Source of the DNA: Blastocystis sp. Blastoise
Taxonomy: Eukaryota > Sar > Bigyra > Opalinata > Blastocystidae
Length of the DNA stretch: 64,000 nucleotides
Assembly: GCA_039096225.1 (NCBI GenBank)
Contig: JBBPEB010000024.1
Span: 639,001-703,000, forward strand
Reading direction: 5' to 3'
Below the pieces are notes generated by a model. That model was given only the letters and a program-made list of their open reading frames with translations. It did no database searches and was not told the origin of the DNA. Shown here piece after piece: positions 50,145-64,000 of this stretch (the stretch's first letter is position 1; every line of letters starts with the position of its first letter). Made by a program: the position numbers and the translations under genes.

Positions 50145-52360
50145 ATGATAAAAGAAGGAATTTTATTTGATTTAGATTCTTTGAATCAAGTTAAAGAAGC
50201 TGTAAGTGGCTTAGATGAATTAATGAAGAAGATAGTTGAAGGATTCACTTCTATCCTTTCTTTGACACTTTACTCCGGTCAAAAACTTCAAAATGCTCTT
50301 AATAATCTAGATGAAGATTGTATTCAACGAGGAAGTGATAAATTCTCAAAGTTGAAACATTTTCTTGATAATGCTACAGGAAAAACTACTGCAATAATGA
50401 ATACGAGTGATACTAATGATACTGAGCTTATTCTTTTCACTGGAAATGGTCCTTTATTTTCATTATCAAAAAGAATTATCAATTCGATCCCTTATTCATA
50501 TATTTATGAGCAATCTGAAGAAGAATTGAGAACAAACGATGGAAATATTTTCCTTGATTATCGAGGAAACGATGCGTGCGTTTATTATTTAATAGATTAC
50601 TTGAATGGTAAAGTTGTAGATTATAGTCAGATTGAGTCTCGAGAACAATTAAAGTTGCTTGAATTATTTGAATTTTGTAATTTACCAATTCCTATAGAAT
50701 TATTAGATTGTAGAGAAAAAAGAGATAAAAAACAAAAAAAGTATGAAAAAGGTGATGAAGTCTCACTTTATATTAATGGAAAGAAAGATGATACGATTAA
50801 AAATTATTTAATGAAGAATAATTTATGGGAAGATTATATAATGAGATATAAGAATGGATATGTTGATTATGATTATATAAATGATATTAGGTCTATAAAT
50901 GTTAGCTATAAGTATATGAAGTATATTAATGAATATATGGAAAATGGTTATCTTGATATAAAAGAAGAAGAAATAAAGAATATAGATATTAGTTTATTAG
51001 AGAATGAAATGTATAACGTATTTGGTGATCAAGGAAGAGAAGCTACAAATAGAAATATGATGGGAAAACCAGATATATTTAAAAACTCAAAGATTATTAA
51101 TAAAAAATGCTATGAAACTCATTTAGTTAATTGGATAGGTCAAGAAAAGAAATGGAAATTAATATTTAGGTATGTTGATTATTATATCATTTATTATATA
51201 TATATATATATATAGAGCAAGTGACCATGATTTTAAAGCAAGTGAATTCCATAAATATTGTGATAATAAATGTCCTACTGTAACTATTATTAAACACATA
51301 GGTCATGATAATAAGATTAATATATTTGGAGGATATACTACTCAATATTGGGAATCTAGAAAAGAATATGATTTTAAGTATGATGATGAATCTTTCTTAT
51401 TCACTTTAAGTAATGAACATAATATTCCTCCTACTAAATATAGTTTATTAGAACATCATTTGGCAATAACTTGTAAAGAGACAAGTGGCCCTGATTTTAT
51501 GGATATACATATCTCTGATGATTGTCATAATAATAGTTATAGTTATATTACTAAAGTTTTTAATTATTATGCTCATAGTCTTACTCCTCAATCTCTATCT
51601 TTATATGTAAATACAGCTGGTCCAGAAAAAAAAAATTATTTTACTGTTGATGATTATGAAGTCTATGTATTAAAACAAAAATCTGATTTATATTTACCTA
51701 ATTCAATTCTTGTTACTAAAGAAATGGGTATTAAGTTAAGTAATTGGTTTGATGAAGATAAAGAATGGGAATTATTATATAGGTATGTTATATGTTGTTT
51801 TTATATTATATATTGTTTATAATTATATTATTATTATTATATATAGATGTTCTGATGAGAATAGAAGTGTAAAGAAATGGCATGAGAAATGTGATAATAA
51901 AGAATCATTAGTAATTATACAAGGAAAAGGAAAAGATGGTCAATCGTATATATTTGGAGGATATACTAGTGTTGGTTGGGGAAAGAATCATAATGATATG
52001 AAAAAAACACTTAAAATTGGTATGGGATATAGAGTAGATTCAAAAGCCTTTTTATTTTCATTAACAAATCCTCATGGACATAATTATACTAAATTAAATA
52101 TTAATCCTGAAAAGTTAAATAGCGCATTACTTAGTAATGATTCCGATTATGAATTAACTTTTTGTAATGGTATATATTTACGTACTGATATAGGTTTAGA
52201 TCGATTTATGGCAGGTAGTAATATATTTTTATGTGATAAAAACACAGTATATATATCTCCTTATCCTGAATTAGGTAATAGTTTTTTTGTTAATACTAAT
52301 CAATCTGATAAAGAAAATATCTTCGATTTAATTGATTTTGAAGTATTTACGAGTTATTAA
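50145..52360 (+). CDS. BTB protein with two tandem TLDc domains
   Basis: Three exons join in phase: 50145-51169, 51216-51782 and 51847-52360 (2,106 nt, 701 aa). Both introns interrupt an Arg codon as AG|A. Residues 1-90 form a helical leader. Residues 93-195 form a BTB/T1-like domain (LFTGNGPLFSLSKRIIN, then DGNIFLDYRGNDACVYYLID). A Lys-rich linker follows, then two TLDc domains. The first (about 325-530) has WKLIFRASDHDF, CDNK, IFGGYTTQYW and FLFTLSNEH. The second (about 530-701) has WELLYRCSDENRS, CDNK, IFGGYTSVGW and FLFSLTNPHG. TLDc proteins of the OXR1 type are known to bind the V-ATPase and protect from oxidative stress. BTB domains often recruit CUL3. Which role applies here is unknown. 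Its neighbour at 52,954 has only one TLDc. Confidence 0.9.
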
Positions 52361-52953
52361 AAATAAAATAATTATCAAAAAGTTTTTTTCTTCTTTTTTA
52401 AATCTTATTTTATTATTTGTTCTCTTAAATCTTTTTTATTCATATTAACGTATATGTCATTAATAGAATTTATATGTATACATATACAGTTCATATATAT
52501 ATTTTCTTTATTATATACTATATATTATTTATATCTATTGTTTTATGCAATATTTTCAATATTATTCTTATTAAAATGTATATTTTTCTGAATTATTAAC
52601 TTCACAAAGTAATAACTTTTTTTGTTATGATAATTATTTATTATATAATTTATTATTCATTCATATTAAAAATACATGAATTATAAATTGGATACAACAA
52701 TAAGGACATTAATATATTAAAATTTTATATTATTATATAAATTAACAAAAATGTTTAGATATCTTTTTTATGATACCAATGATATGTAGATTCTATTATA
52801 TATTTCACAACTACTAAACATATAAGAAACAACAACAAATAAAATTGATGATAAAAAGGTAATAAGTAAAAATACAAATATAAAAATATATATTTTCATA
52901 GTATCTCAAATAGACTCATTCATATAATAGAAAACAAATATATATATAATATA
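52361..52953. other. Intergenic, convergent 3' ends
   Basis: About 590 bp of AT-rich sequence between the stops of the two intact BTB-TLDc genes. Nothing beyond simple sequence was seen. Confidence 0.5.
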
Positions 52954-54542
52954 TTAATCTCTTCCCCATACTTCATAATCTTCAACTGTAAAGTAATTTT
53001 CATTATCAGGACTATCTGTATTTACAAATAAGCAATTATTTTGAGGAGTAAGTCGTTCTGCATAACGTGCTGCCTTGCAATGAGAATTTAAGTTAGTATG
53101 ACATCTATCAGATATAAGAATATCGAAGAAAAGTCCGAAAACTGGTCCATAAGTAGGAAAACAAGTTATACCAGTTGTTCGTATTGTACTATCATATACA
53201 TATTTAGTAGGAGGAATGCCATGCTCATTACTTAAGGTAAATAAAAATTCTTTTGAATAAGGTTTGATACCTATATATAGTGAATGAAATTTTCATATAA
53301 TAATATATACATCCTGTTTTAGGGGATTCCCAACTTTGATCTGTATATCCTCCAAATATATTTAGATAATCATCATGACCTATATGTTTAATTAGAGTTA
53401 CTGTTTCTCCTTTATTATCACAACACTTATGAAATGATTTTGCAGAATAATTGTGTTCACTTGCTCTATATATCATTTAATAAATAAAATATAACATAGA
53501 ATGAATACATATACCTATATAATAATTTCCATTTCTTTTCTTTACCTAACCAATTCACTAAAGGTATTTCAAAATGACTCACTTTATTAATAATGATAGA
53601 TTCCAAAAAATATCCACGTATTAAGTTTTTATCTGATTCTTCTCTTCCTTTTTCACCAAATAATTCAACCATTTCTTTCTCAAATAATTCCTTATTAATA
53701 TCAATAAGCTTATCTTCTTCTATATCTATAGTTTCATTCTCTATATATTCATTTATATATTCAGTATATTCATATTGTTTATTCATAAATAATCTTTCAT
53801 CCATAGGGTTACAATCAATATATTCATTATCATAATTCTTAATATATTCATTCCATAAACCATTCTTTACTAAATATTCTTTAATAGTATCATTCTTTTT
53901 GCCATTTATAATCAATTCTATTTCATCTCCTTCTTCATATTTCTTCTTCTTCATATTTCTCCTTTCTCTACAATTTATTAATTCTAAAGGAATCACTAAT
54001 CCACAAAATTCAAATAAATTTAATATTTGTAATTGTTCTTCATAAGAAAAAGAATCAAAATTTACTTTCTTTCCATTCAAATAATCAACTAAATAATAAA
54101 CAGAACCATCATTACCTCTATAATCAAGATATGCAGATCCATCATTTGTCCTAAGTTCTTCACTACGTTGTTCTTCTATAAAAGAACCTTTCAACGAATC
54201 TAAAACAGATTTCGATATTTGAAATATCGGACCATTATTCGTAAATCGTATTAAATCCATATCATTATCATCATTAGTATTCAAATTGACATTCATATCT
54301 TCATTATTCTTATCTTCATAAACACAATTCTTTTCAAATGCATTACTTTCCCCTTCCTTTTCAATACAATCATCTCCAATATGTTTAATAAGTCTATTAA
54401 TCGATATTCCAGAATGTATACCAAGATTCATTACAGCTGAGAAAACATTAACTACATCTTTCATCAATTCTTCATACACATTGATATCCTCCTTCAATCT
54501 ATTGAATTTATCAATATCAAATAACACCTTTTCTTTCACCAT
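52954..54542 (-). CDS. BTB-TLDc protein
   Basis: Three exons join in phase: 53515-54542, 53311-53465 and 52954-53270 (1,500 nt, 499 aa). I chose ATG 54542 because MVKEKVLFDID aligns with the starts of the paralogs; an in-frame reading further upstream is not needed. A helical leader is followed by a BTB/T1-like domain (FTNNGPIFQISKSVLDSL, then DGSAYLDYRGNDGSVYYLVD), a Lys/Glu-rich linker and one TLDc domain. The TLDc has WKLLYRASEHNYSAKSF, CDNKG, IFGGYTDQSW, FLFTLSNEHG and a terminal YFTVEDYEVWGRD. The first intron again splits an Arg codon at the start of TLDc, as in the 50,145 gene. This copy is the intact relative of the pseudogenes at 18,869 and 33,670. It diverges from the UBR gene. Confidence 0.9.
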
Positions 54543-54815
54543 TTTCAACAAATAATGCAATATAACGCATTAAAAATTTCAAAAAATTTCTCGTTGAAAA
54601 TTTTCTTTTGAGTGTTGTAGTTTTTTACAAAAGATTTAGATTTTCATTTAATAACTTACATTTTCATATTATTATATAACCTATGAACTTGTTGCAACAT
54701 TGTGAATATGAATCTATGGTATTAGATTTCCTTTCTGTTGCAAATGAAAAATGGTTTAATCTAGAAATAGTAATTTTGTTATTAAACTATATGTATCAAA
54801 TCATAAACATAGTTT
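54543..54815. promoter_or_regulatory. Divergent intergenic region, BTB-TLDc / UBR gene
   Basis: This holds the promoters of two divergent genes. It may also hold a first UBR exon: ATG 54683 opens a 36-nt segment ending at a GTATTA donor (54719). An acceptor at 54812 would keep phase with the zinc-finger exon. Both start models are possible. Confidence 0.4.
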
Positions 54816-57800
54816 ATGAATCAGGAAGCAAAGAAATATTATAATTTGAGAACATCAGGTTTACAATTTGAGAAAGAAATGAGTCCAACCAAGTTATGTG
54901 ATTATTATATAGATGAAGGAGATACTGTATACATCTGCAATACACGCGGATTACTTACAGAATCCATATTCTGCAAAAAGTGTTGGAATGAGTCGAAACA
55001 TATTGTATACTAATGTTTTATAATATTAAATATATATTTAGGGTCATAATTATAAAATATCTGTATCTCCTGATAACAGTAGTTTCTGTGATTGTGGTAG
55101 TTTTTCTATTAAATCTGATTGTTTTTGTCAAAATCATAAAGAAATATATGATAGAAATAATTCATCAATATCAATAGAACCGTTGTAAGTTTTTTATAGC
55201 TATATATATATTATATATATATAGAATGTTAGAATGGTATGAAACCTATTGTCATTTCTGTATATATACATTATTTTATTATACAAGAATTTCAACAGAA
55301 GAATATCGGTTCAATGTATATATATATAATATACATATATATATTATGTATAATAAAATAATTTCATTTCAATTCTCTATCTATATATATATATACAATA
55401 TAGAAAGCAACATCAATAATAAATTCATTAATATTATTATGTGAATCAGATTTATCTATATATACATATATATGTACCTTCTTCTCTTCCTCTATAAAGA
55501 AACATAATTCTTTATTTAATAAGAAAATAGTCGATATTGATCGTTCATTTTTAACTCTTATTAATATAAAAGATCAAGCACCTTATATATGTATATTATT
55601 TATTATGTGTTCTATGTGTGAAGATCAATTATATCAAGTATGTATACTTATTTATACTACTGTTTATATATATATAAGGTATATTATATATATATTTTTT
55701 TTTTTTTTTTTAAATATAAAAATTAATTATTTTTTTTAATCATTTATTTTTAAAAACTCCAAGCTTGTTGGGTTTTTTGAAGAATGACTTTTTTAATTAT
55801 TTTATTTTTATGTTTAATTATTTGTATTAAAAATAAATAATATAAAACAAAAATATTTCTAACAAAATATTATTATTATCTGAGATATTATTATTATTAT
55901 TATTATTATTATAGAAAGTATATGGTAATTTTTTATTATTGCTTTTTAAAGATCCATTATTTTGTAATGTTTGTTGTTCTCTTTATCCTATTATATTATG
56001 GTATTCTTCTATCTGCTATTTACATTTTGATGGTATATATATATATATATTATTATTATGTTTATGTTTATCATTATTATGAATATTATTATCATTATTA
56101 TGAATATAAATTACATATTTCTTCTTTTATTGTACAAAACAAAATAATAATATATATATAACAATTTTTAAATATATATATAGATACTAAACTTCTTTTT
56201 GATTCATTATGGTCTCATCAAGCTTTATTCTTTATTATGTTTATTTCTTATAATAAATATAAGAGTTATATAAATATATTTTCAAATGATTCTATTTATT
56301 CAATTATTCATATTCCTCTGCTTCATGATATATCGAAATATATTGATAATAATAATAATAATAAACAATTATGGGAATCTGAGTTATTCCTATATGTCGT
56401 CTTTAATTTGATTAATATTACTTTGCTAAATCAATGTATATATATTGTTTATATATATATATATATATATACAGTAACTATTTTGTCTACGTATTTAATA
56501 TTCATAATTATATTATATTTATACTTATATTTATATTTATATTAGATTTGAATAAAGAACACAAAAGATTACTTGTTGATTATTTATTAGGATTTATCAA
56601 TTATTATATAATAGATTACGAAGAAATATATTTTTTCATAAATACAAAAGAATTAATTCTTGATAAATATGCAACTAAAGCACTTGAATCTATTAATGTA
56701 TATATATTAATTATTATAAAGATTTATTAAAATATTATTAATTAACATCATTTATTATATATATAGTCTTTTATATCAAGTGACTGTATTTCTGAAGATA
56801 TATCATTATTATATTATAGTCAAAATAACATTCAAAATCAATCGTCTTTATATGAAGTGATTAAAGCAATCATTTTTAATATATATAAAGAAATACATTC
56901 TTTTATACAAGTATATATATAAAATTCTGATTTATTATTATAAGAATTACTAATATTATTAATAATAATAAAATTATTAGAAATCAACAAAAGAAGAATC
57001 AGTTACTTTCTTAATGAATATCTTATCTACTTATAATAATAGATTATTTTTTGATATAGAAAGATGCTATAATATAAATAAATATAAAGAACATTTTTCA
57101 ATTCATCTTTTTATTATCTTTGCTATTATTACTCTGTATATATATATTTTACTATAAATATTATATACATATATATATAGTTCCGAGATATATTCAAATT
57201 TTGGTATTTTCTCTTTACCATCAGATGCATCTATTTTCTTTCTTTTTATTTATCATATATCTTTAAGTCAATTTCTACGTGTGTTTCATATTCAGAATCA
57301 ATCAGATAATAATAATAATAATAATAATAATATAGATAATAATAATAATAATATAGATAATAATAATAATAATAATAATAATAGTTATGAACCAATTTCT
57401 CATATATTTATAGATATAATAGAAAGTCATTTTCTATCTATTTCTGAATACTATGGAATGATTCTCCAAGTATGTAATTATTATACTTATTATATTTATT
57501 ATATTATATTTATTATATTTATTTATTATATTTATTTATTATATTTATTATATTAAATTTATTATATTTATTATATTTATTATACCATATTTATTATATT
57601 ATATTTATTATATTTATTATATTTATTATATTTATTATATTTACTATATTAAATTTATTATATTTATTACTGCTATACTATTTAAAAACGTATATATATA
57701 GATATTTCCATTATATATAAATGAATATGATCCTATGTCTTTATTCTTATGGTATATATATAAGGGATATAATTATTTAGCCAATAACGAATCCTATAAA

Positions 57801-58776
57801 GATATATATATATTATATAATGATATTTCTGAAGATATTCATTTATATACTATTGATACTATGAATAAATATACAAATAATTTATGTTCATATATATCTA
57901 TATCTGATATTATACGCTTATTATTATGTATTCAATGTGATCGATGCTTTGAACTTGATGATTATGTATATATATATATATATATATATATTAGTTTTAT
58001 TAGTGAATAATATAAAATATATTAATATATTCATTTTAATTAAGAACAATATAAACTATAGAACACTAATCCAAATGATAAATATATATATACATATATA
58101 TATATAGATCATTCAAAAGAATAAGCTTTCAAAGCCATTTTTATATAGTCAATTACCTAATTATTCTATATTACTAACAAATCGTAATTCTACTAATTAT
58201 AACAGAGATATTCCTACTACTGATAATGTATATATATATATATATAATTCTTATTCTTATAATATATAGTATTATAGATATATATCTAATAATAAAATAA
58301 CAAAAGATAATGATAATTATACTCAATCATTGTATATATAGATATGATTTTTTATTAAATAATATAATTTATGTATATAGATATAATATTATTTCAGAAA
58401 TAAATTCGACTGAAAAACAATATTCTTATAATATATATATATTTCAATTAATGTTTATTCAACATGATCTTTATTATTATGTATATATATATATATATCA
58501 GAATATCGAATAATTAATTAATATATACATATATATAGTATTTTTATAATAATGATAATGACTCCATTTTTATTCCTTCTCAAAATATTATTTCAAAGTA
58601 TGTATATATTATATATTATATATTATATATTATATATAGACAATATGTGAATTCTCCTTTCTATTCCTCGTTTATTATTCAATATATTCAAGGGAAAACA
58701 ACTAATTTTAATGAAGAATCTATAAACACAATAGAATTACTACATTTTATTTATTTTTATATTCGACGTATATGTA

Positions 58777-58824
<48 letters not shown>

Positions 58825-59625
58825 TTCTACTATTGAACAAAATGTATTATGGGGAAATGATATTATTAATACTGTATATATATATCAATTATTTATTTAT
58901 TTATTATTTAGTTGTTAACAGAATTAAGTCATCATGGAAAAACTCTTAATATTCAGCACTATTCATCCATGATTCAGCAATTACTCAATTCACATCAACT
59001 TTACTCACAGTATATATATTCATAATAATATATATTCAATATATATATACATAGAATGATAGAAGATTATGAAAATCAGAAAATAAAAGTATAATGAATA
59101 TAATCCATTTACTATATATATATATATATAGAAAGAAAATATTTTACCAAATCTTCAATCATCAAATTTAGATACAAGTATATATATAGTATATAGCTAT
59201 ATGAGCATTTATATAATAATATTTTTCTATATATAGATGATATAATATGTTCTCTCTGTAATAAAAAAGGTGATATTTTTGTTATGCCTGTATATATATT
59301 CTTTCAAAATCAACAAGGTATATTATTATTTTTATTATTATGTTTATAGTTTATTTATACTATTTCTTGTTGATTCTAATATATACATAGATTCAAATGC
59401 ATATCAATTTTTAATCTCAAAATATTTAGATAATATACGTATATATGAATATATTCTTTATACAATTATAACTACATATATGTATTCTTCTTTTCATAGT
59501 GAATCATAATACTTCCGATTTTGAATCTTCCTATTCTATATATAAATCATTAATTGACTGCTATTCTTGTTTAATTACTGGAAGCGTATTTTATGATTTC
59601 TCTATACATGTATATATAATGGAGA

Positions 59626-59713
<88 letters not shown>

Positions 59714-62700
59714 CAAATTATTATTTATAGAGTTGTAATCATCTATTTCATTTTAAGTGCATATATAATCTATATATAGAATACTTAAAGTCTCTTGTAT
59801 ATAATATATATAACTATATATATAACTATATATATAATAGAATTATGCAATGAAATGTCCTCTTTGTGGATCACTATATAATTTCATTATTCCAATATAT
59901 GACACAAAAAGTATAGTTATATATATATACATATTTGATTTTAAATTAATGTGTGTATATTATTATTATATGCATATATATAACTTTTTTGATAAAATAT
60001 GATATAAAAAATATCTATAATAGATAAATTAATAATTTAAAATAACATATATATATAATATTATATATATAGTGTTTTATCATTCTGTTTCAAAAGAAGA
60101 AGAAACAAAAATATATAACAAATATAAATCAATTTATGAAGTAGATATATATATATATATATTTCTCAATTATTGATATTAACTTATATATATAGAATAC
60201 TACAAACAGTCATCGATCTTTTTATAGTTTAACTAATTCAGTATATTATAGATATACATATATAAATAATAATATTATTATAATTATTTAGAATAACCCA
60301 AAAGATATTGATTTCAAATATTATTTATCACTCTCATATTTTCTTACAAATTTCTCAAGAACTGAATCTTATAAATATGCTGTAAATATATATATATATA
60401 TATATTAATATTCATATTCATATCTTTTTTTTATTTATTATTTCATTATATACATTATATATTATAGAATTCTATGATATATGATTTATTTTCAGAATCA
60501 ATACCTTCAATGGAATATACTTCTCGATGTATATAATCATAATTATTATCATTATTATCATTATTATCATTATTATTATTATTATATTAATTATAATGAT
60601 GATAATCATAATCATTTTTAGTCATACTATCAACTAATTTTCAATAAAAATATTATTATTATTATTCAGATAATCATAATTATATCATGATTATCATATA
60701 ATTATAAAGAATCATTATCATTGTCATTATCATAATATATAGTTTCATTAATAACGAAAGATCAACAATATCAATTATTATATACTCGCAATTTTATGTT
60801 TATATTTTTAAGAGTTTTCCTTCATGTATATATATATATATATATATATATTTTCATTAATTTTGAAATATTTATATAAATAAAGATATATATAGAGTTG
60901 TTTTCTTCCATCTCATTGTATTCATTATACACCTATAATGCATTTCTATATATATAATTCGAAAACAATGGGAACACCTATAGGATTATTAGATAGAGGT
61001 TGTGTTAGTCGTGATTTATCGATTTCTCATTTCCCTACACATATGACAGATCTAAGTATAGAATATACATATGATGTACATTTAAGATTAATTGGGAATC
61101 TATTAGAATTCTATTATTTATGGAATGATAAAACATTATATAATAGAATGAAAGAGAAAGAGAATATTCAGAGAGATCGAGAAGAATTATATGTTGATGA
61201 AAATGAAGTTGCATTTAATTATATTAATATACCTATAGATGATTATTATGAAGAAGAATATCAACAATATATACAAGATATAAAGAATAATAATAATGAG
61301 TATTCTGAATATATGAATGGATTCACAACAGTTTATAAAATTCCATTATTTTATAAAGATTATAAGCCATCAATAATTAATAACAAAGAATATGGATATA
61401 TATTTGAAAGATATAGATTCAGATATTTATATATACTTCATTGTAGACAGAGAATATTAGTTAAAGTAATTGAAGATAGAGTACGTATTCCTTATGATAA
61501 TTATGATTCTATATATTCACCTATATTAGAAATATCTCCATTAGAAATCGATATATATAAATCAAAACATAGTATTATTAATGTAGATATTCAGACTGAA
61601 CTGAAATATGCTGAAAGTGTATTTAGAGAGACTCTTAGTTATCAGAATTGGAACATAAATATTATTATGAAAATGATGGAAAACTTATATATATATTATG
61701 AAGATATAATATGTAATCATAAACAAAATAATGTTCGATATATATATTTCTTAATAGCAAATATTTTTTTTAACCTCCCTGGTCGTTCTGATAATTCTTG
61801 TTTTCCTTATACTATTCCCCGCGAATATACACGATTATCTACATTATATTCAAAACCATTAGAATATCATGAAATTATTAAGTATTGCTATATTATGGAG
61901 GATTTATTATTATTTAAACCATTATTAACTCAAATGACTCAGAATTATATGTCTATTTTCTCTAAAGAATCTATTATTTCATTACTTATCAATCATCAAA
62001 TGTATTCATTTAAGAATAACAGAACTAATGTTACTAAAGAAAATATATCGAATTTCAATAATATATCTATATCAGAAAATAATAATATGAATATGATGAA
62101 TATTATTAATAGTTCTTCTGTTTCTGTAGAAAACTCAACTATTCATTCTTCTATCAATTCAATTCTTTCTTCTTCATTTATTGATGTTACTAGTGATGAT
62201 TATTATTATTTTATTTATTTTTATTTAATTATATTAATAAATATAGAATTATCTAAATTTACAATTCTGAATGAGCCAGAATATCATTATAATCCTGATT
62301 ATCCTGTTATTTTGAGTCATAATAATCAAGTTGATAATATTCAATTAAATATAAATAAAGAAGAAAATAAATTAAATTCTAATACGCAATCTGATGAGAT
62401 TCAATTGAATAACGACAAAGAAAATATTTTAAAAAATAATACTAATAATCAATCTTCTTTGTCATCTATATCAAATCTCTCTGTAAATGATTTTTTTATT
62501 AATTTAAAAACATTATTTTTACAACGTGTTCCTAGAATATTTCCAGATATATATAAAGAATTATATAAATCTCGTCGATATCCTTTTGTCGAACAGAATG
62601 GCTGTTGTTTATTTGAAAATTATACACAAGACTATAGTAAGAATCAAACAACTATAGATTTAGATCATTATAAACTGCCATTAAATTATTCTGCTATTCA

Positions 62701-64000
62701 AATATCTTCAAATAGTATAATAGAATATATACAATTATTCTTTAAATTATATGAGATAGAAATAAATATTATTGATATATATGATCTTCTTTTTACATTA
62801 TTTTCTGGTAAAAAAACTATAAAACAAGTGTTTACGTCTTATTCGATAAATCCATGTATATATATCTATTCTATATTATATTCTATATTATATTAATTTA
62901 TATCATATATAATATGCATAATATTATTTTATATGTATAATCTATATTATATAAATTTATATCATATATAATCTATATAGTTTTTGTTGATTATTTATAT
63001 CCATTTATTGGTTCTTTAACAAGATATTTGGAATGTTTTCCTTCTTATATACATGGTATTGCTCATTATTTATTGCTTTATTACTCTCCAGATGAGGTCA
63101 TTGTAAACGATAATTGTATTGTAAATTCTATTAGAAGAGTTACAAAGAATAATGAAATAATCATAGATTATATAAAGCATGTTTTACAGATAAATAAACA
63201 GACTCTATCAAATCATGATATAGATATATTATCACATCATTCGCTTATTATTAAACCAAGAAATCTAATTAAAGAATTCATTGATTATTTATTTTGTCAA
63301 TTTCCTCTTGGAAATAATGAAGGTATATATTAGATTTATTATGTTTACATATATATATGTTATTTGAAGTATTATGTTTATTGTATTGTATTTTTCTCAT
63401 TATTATGATATATGTTTACGAAAGTTTATAATAATACTATTTATTATTATCTATATAGAAATGACAATATTATTATATAAGCATTTCAAAGAATTATATC
63501 CACTTATATATATAAATAATAAATTAATTATATTACTTCAATTAATGATATTTATTCGATATAAGACATGTTGTATATATATTGTTCTTTTCTATTATAT
63601 TATAAATATTTTGTAAATATATTAATATTGATTATAAGCTATTTATATTTTTATAGTAAATCCATTATTTGTTCAAATTCAAGAGAATAAAACAAGTATT
63701 ATATATATATATAAATCCTATTGAATATTTTATATATATAGTTGATAGTGATATATCCTGTTTTTTTAATTATGCAAGAAAATGGGAGAGACGTGATGTA
63801 TGTATATATGAAGAAATACCATTTGAAGAAGAAATCACTAATATGTTATTAGAACAAGGAGTATGTTTTTATTCATCATTATTGTATTATAATATTATTA
63901 TATATATGAATATATATATGTAGATTGAATATACAGTTCAACAATTATCAATTCCATTCATGAGATCTCTATGTATATATATTATATATATATAAATCTA
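54816..64000 (+). CDS. UBR-box/RING E3 ubiquitin ligase (N-recognin type), 3' end outside window
   Basis: A very fragmented gene with dozens of short exons. Exon 54816 onward, spliced over an intron at 55010-55040, encodes a UBR-box-like zinc finger: YICNTRG, FCKKCWNESKH, then GHNY and FCDCGS, with CFCQNHKE. Exons at about 59,228 (ICSLCNKKGDIFVMPVY) and 59,850 (MKCPLCGSLYNFIIPIYD) match the first and last Cys pairs of the UBR1/2-type RING, the second being its CPLC-S-L-NxxIPI signature. Phase continues from the exon at 60,744 (SLITKDQQYQLLYTR) into SCFLPSHCIHYTPIMHF at 60,896 and the 650-codon exon after it, so the 60.9-64 kb part is very likely the same gene. Two Cys and an Asp of the canonical UBR box are missing. 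The family recognises destabilising N-termini and ubiquitylates the protein. No ClpS domain was found by eye. Confidence 0.82.
55679..55920. other. Long intron-like gap with T-run in the UBR gene
   Basis: The interval between coding exons contains an interrupted T tract (55,695-55,710), mixed A/T sequence and an ATT array of about nine units (55,886-55,912). It is longer than the typical intron here and has no coding content I could support. Confidence 0.45.
57305..57382 (+). repeat. Poly-Asn coding repeats in the UBR gene
   Basis: AAT runs broken by ATA-GAT encode Asn tracts spaced by Ile-Asp, flanked by FHIQNQSD and SYEPISHIFIDIIES. The frame stays open, so this trinucleotide array is translated rather than spliced out. 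Confidence 0.75.
57478..57672 (+). repeat. TTATATTTA-type repeats in a UBR intron
   Basis: Many copies of TATTTATTATATTTATTAT-like units vary in length and fill an intron of the UBR gene between coding exons ending near 57,470 and resuming near 57,702. Confidence 0.85.
59628..59710 (+). repeat. (TTA)n array in the RING region of the UBR gene
   Basis: About 27 TTA units lie in an intron between the exons carrying the first and last RING cysteine pairs. Poly-Leu frames across it are artefacts. Confidence 0.9.

Noticed and set aside
60896-64000. Separate gene starting at ATG 60938
   Set aside because: The frame is open upstream of that ATG to an acceptor at 60,895 and is in phase with the preceding exons of the UBR gene, so a new gene is less likely.

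Overview
The window is nuclear DNA from a very A+T-rich, intron-dense microbial eukaryote. The eukaryotic evidence is direct. Coding segments are split by many short introns, mostly 30-110 nt, which start GTA and end TAG and are often almost pure (TA)n. The proteins are eukaryotic (ATE1, a UBR-type ubiquitin ligase, BTB and TLDc proteins). TAA and TAG act as stops. I cannot name the species. An A+T-rich intron-rich protist or early-branching fungus would fit, but that is inference. I recognised no tRNA, rRNA, CRISPR array or prokaryotic gene.

Layout. 1-4,900: possible minus-strand exons at the left edge, a conspicuously GC-rich 170-bp island beside a perfect 30-bp inverted repeat, then a 9-exon gene joining a J-like domain without HPD to a multi-pass membrane region. 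4,906-8,833: first member of a family called here 'BTB-repeat' (N-terminal BTB-like domain plus roughly one LRR-like repeat per small exon). 11,709-14,224: arginyl-tRNA-protein transferase (ATE1). 14,502-18,501: a second BTB-repeat gene, then a dead BTB-TLDc gene (18,869-20,380) and a third BTB-repeat gene (21,863-25,910). 28,170-33,616: a large ectodomain-like protein of Ig-like, jelly-roll and Cys-rich modules. Its 5' end abuts a broken BTB-TLDc copy (to 34,587). 35,108-49,863: three more BTB-repeat genes, the last carrying a nonsense mutation and decayed 3' exons. 50,145-54,542: two intact convergent BTB-TLDc genes, one with two TLDc domains. 54,816-64,000: a large UBR-box/RING E3 gene running off the right edge.

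How the genes may work together. ATE1 adds Arg to protein N-termini and UBR-type E3s recognise such N-degrons, so both ends of the Arg/N-degron pathway lie within 45 kb. BTB proteins often serve as CUL3 substrate adaptors, so much of the window may belong to ubiquitin-dependent degradation. That link is inference. The most distinctive local biology is the BTB-repeat family: six copies in one window with a shared first-exon design, exon-per-repeat structure, a conserved start-proximal element, and one homologous intron holding an ATT array of about 10, 120 or 236 units in three paralogs.
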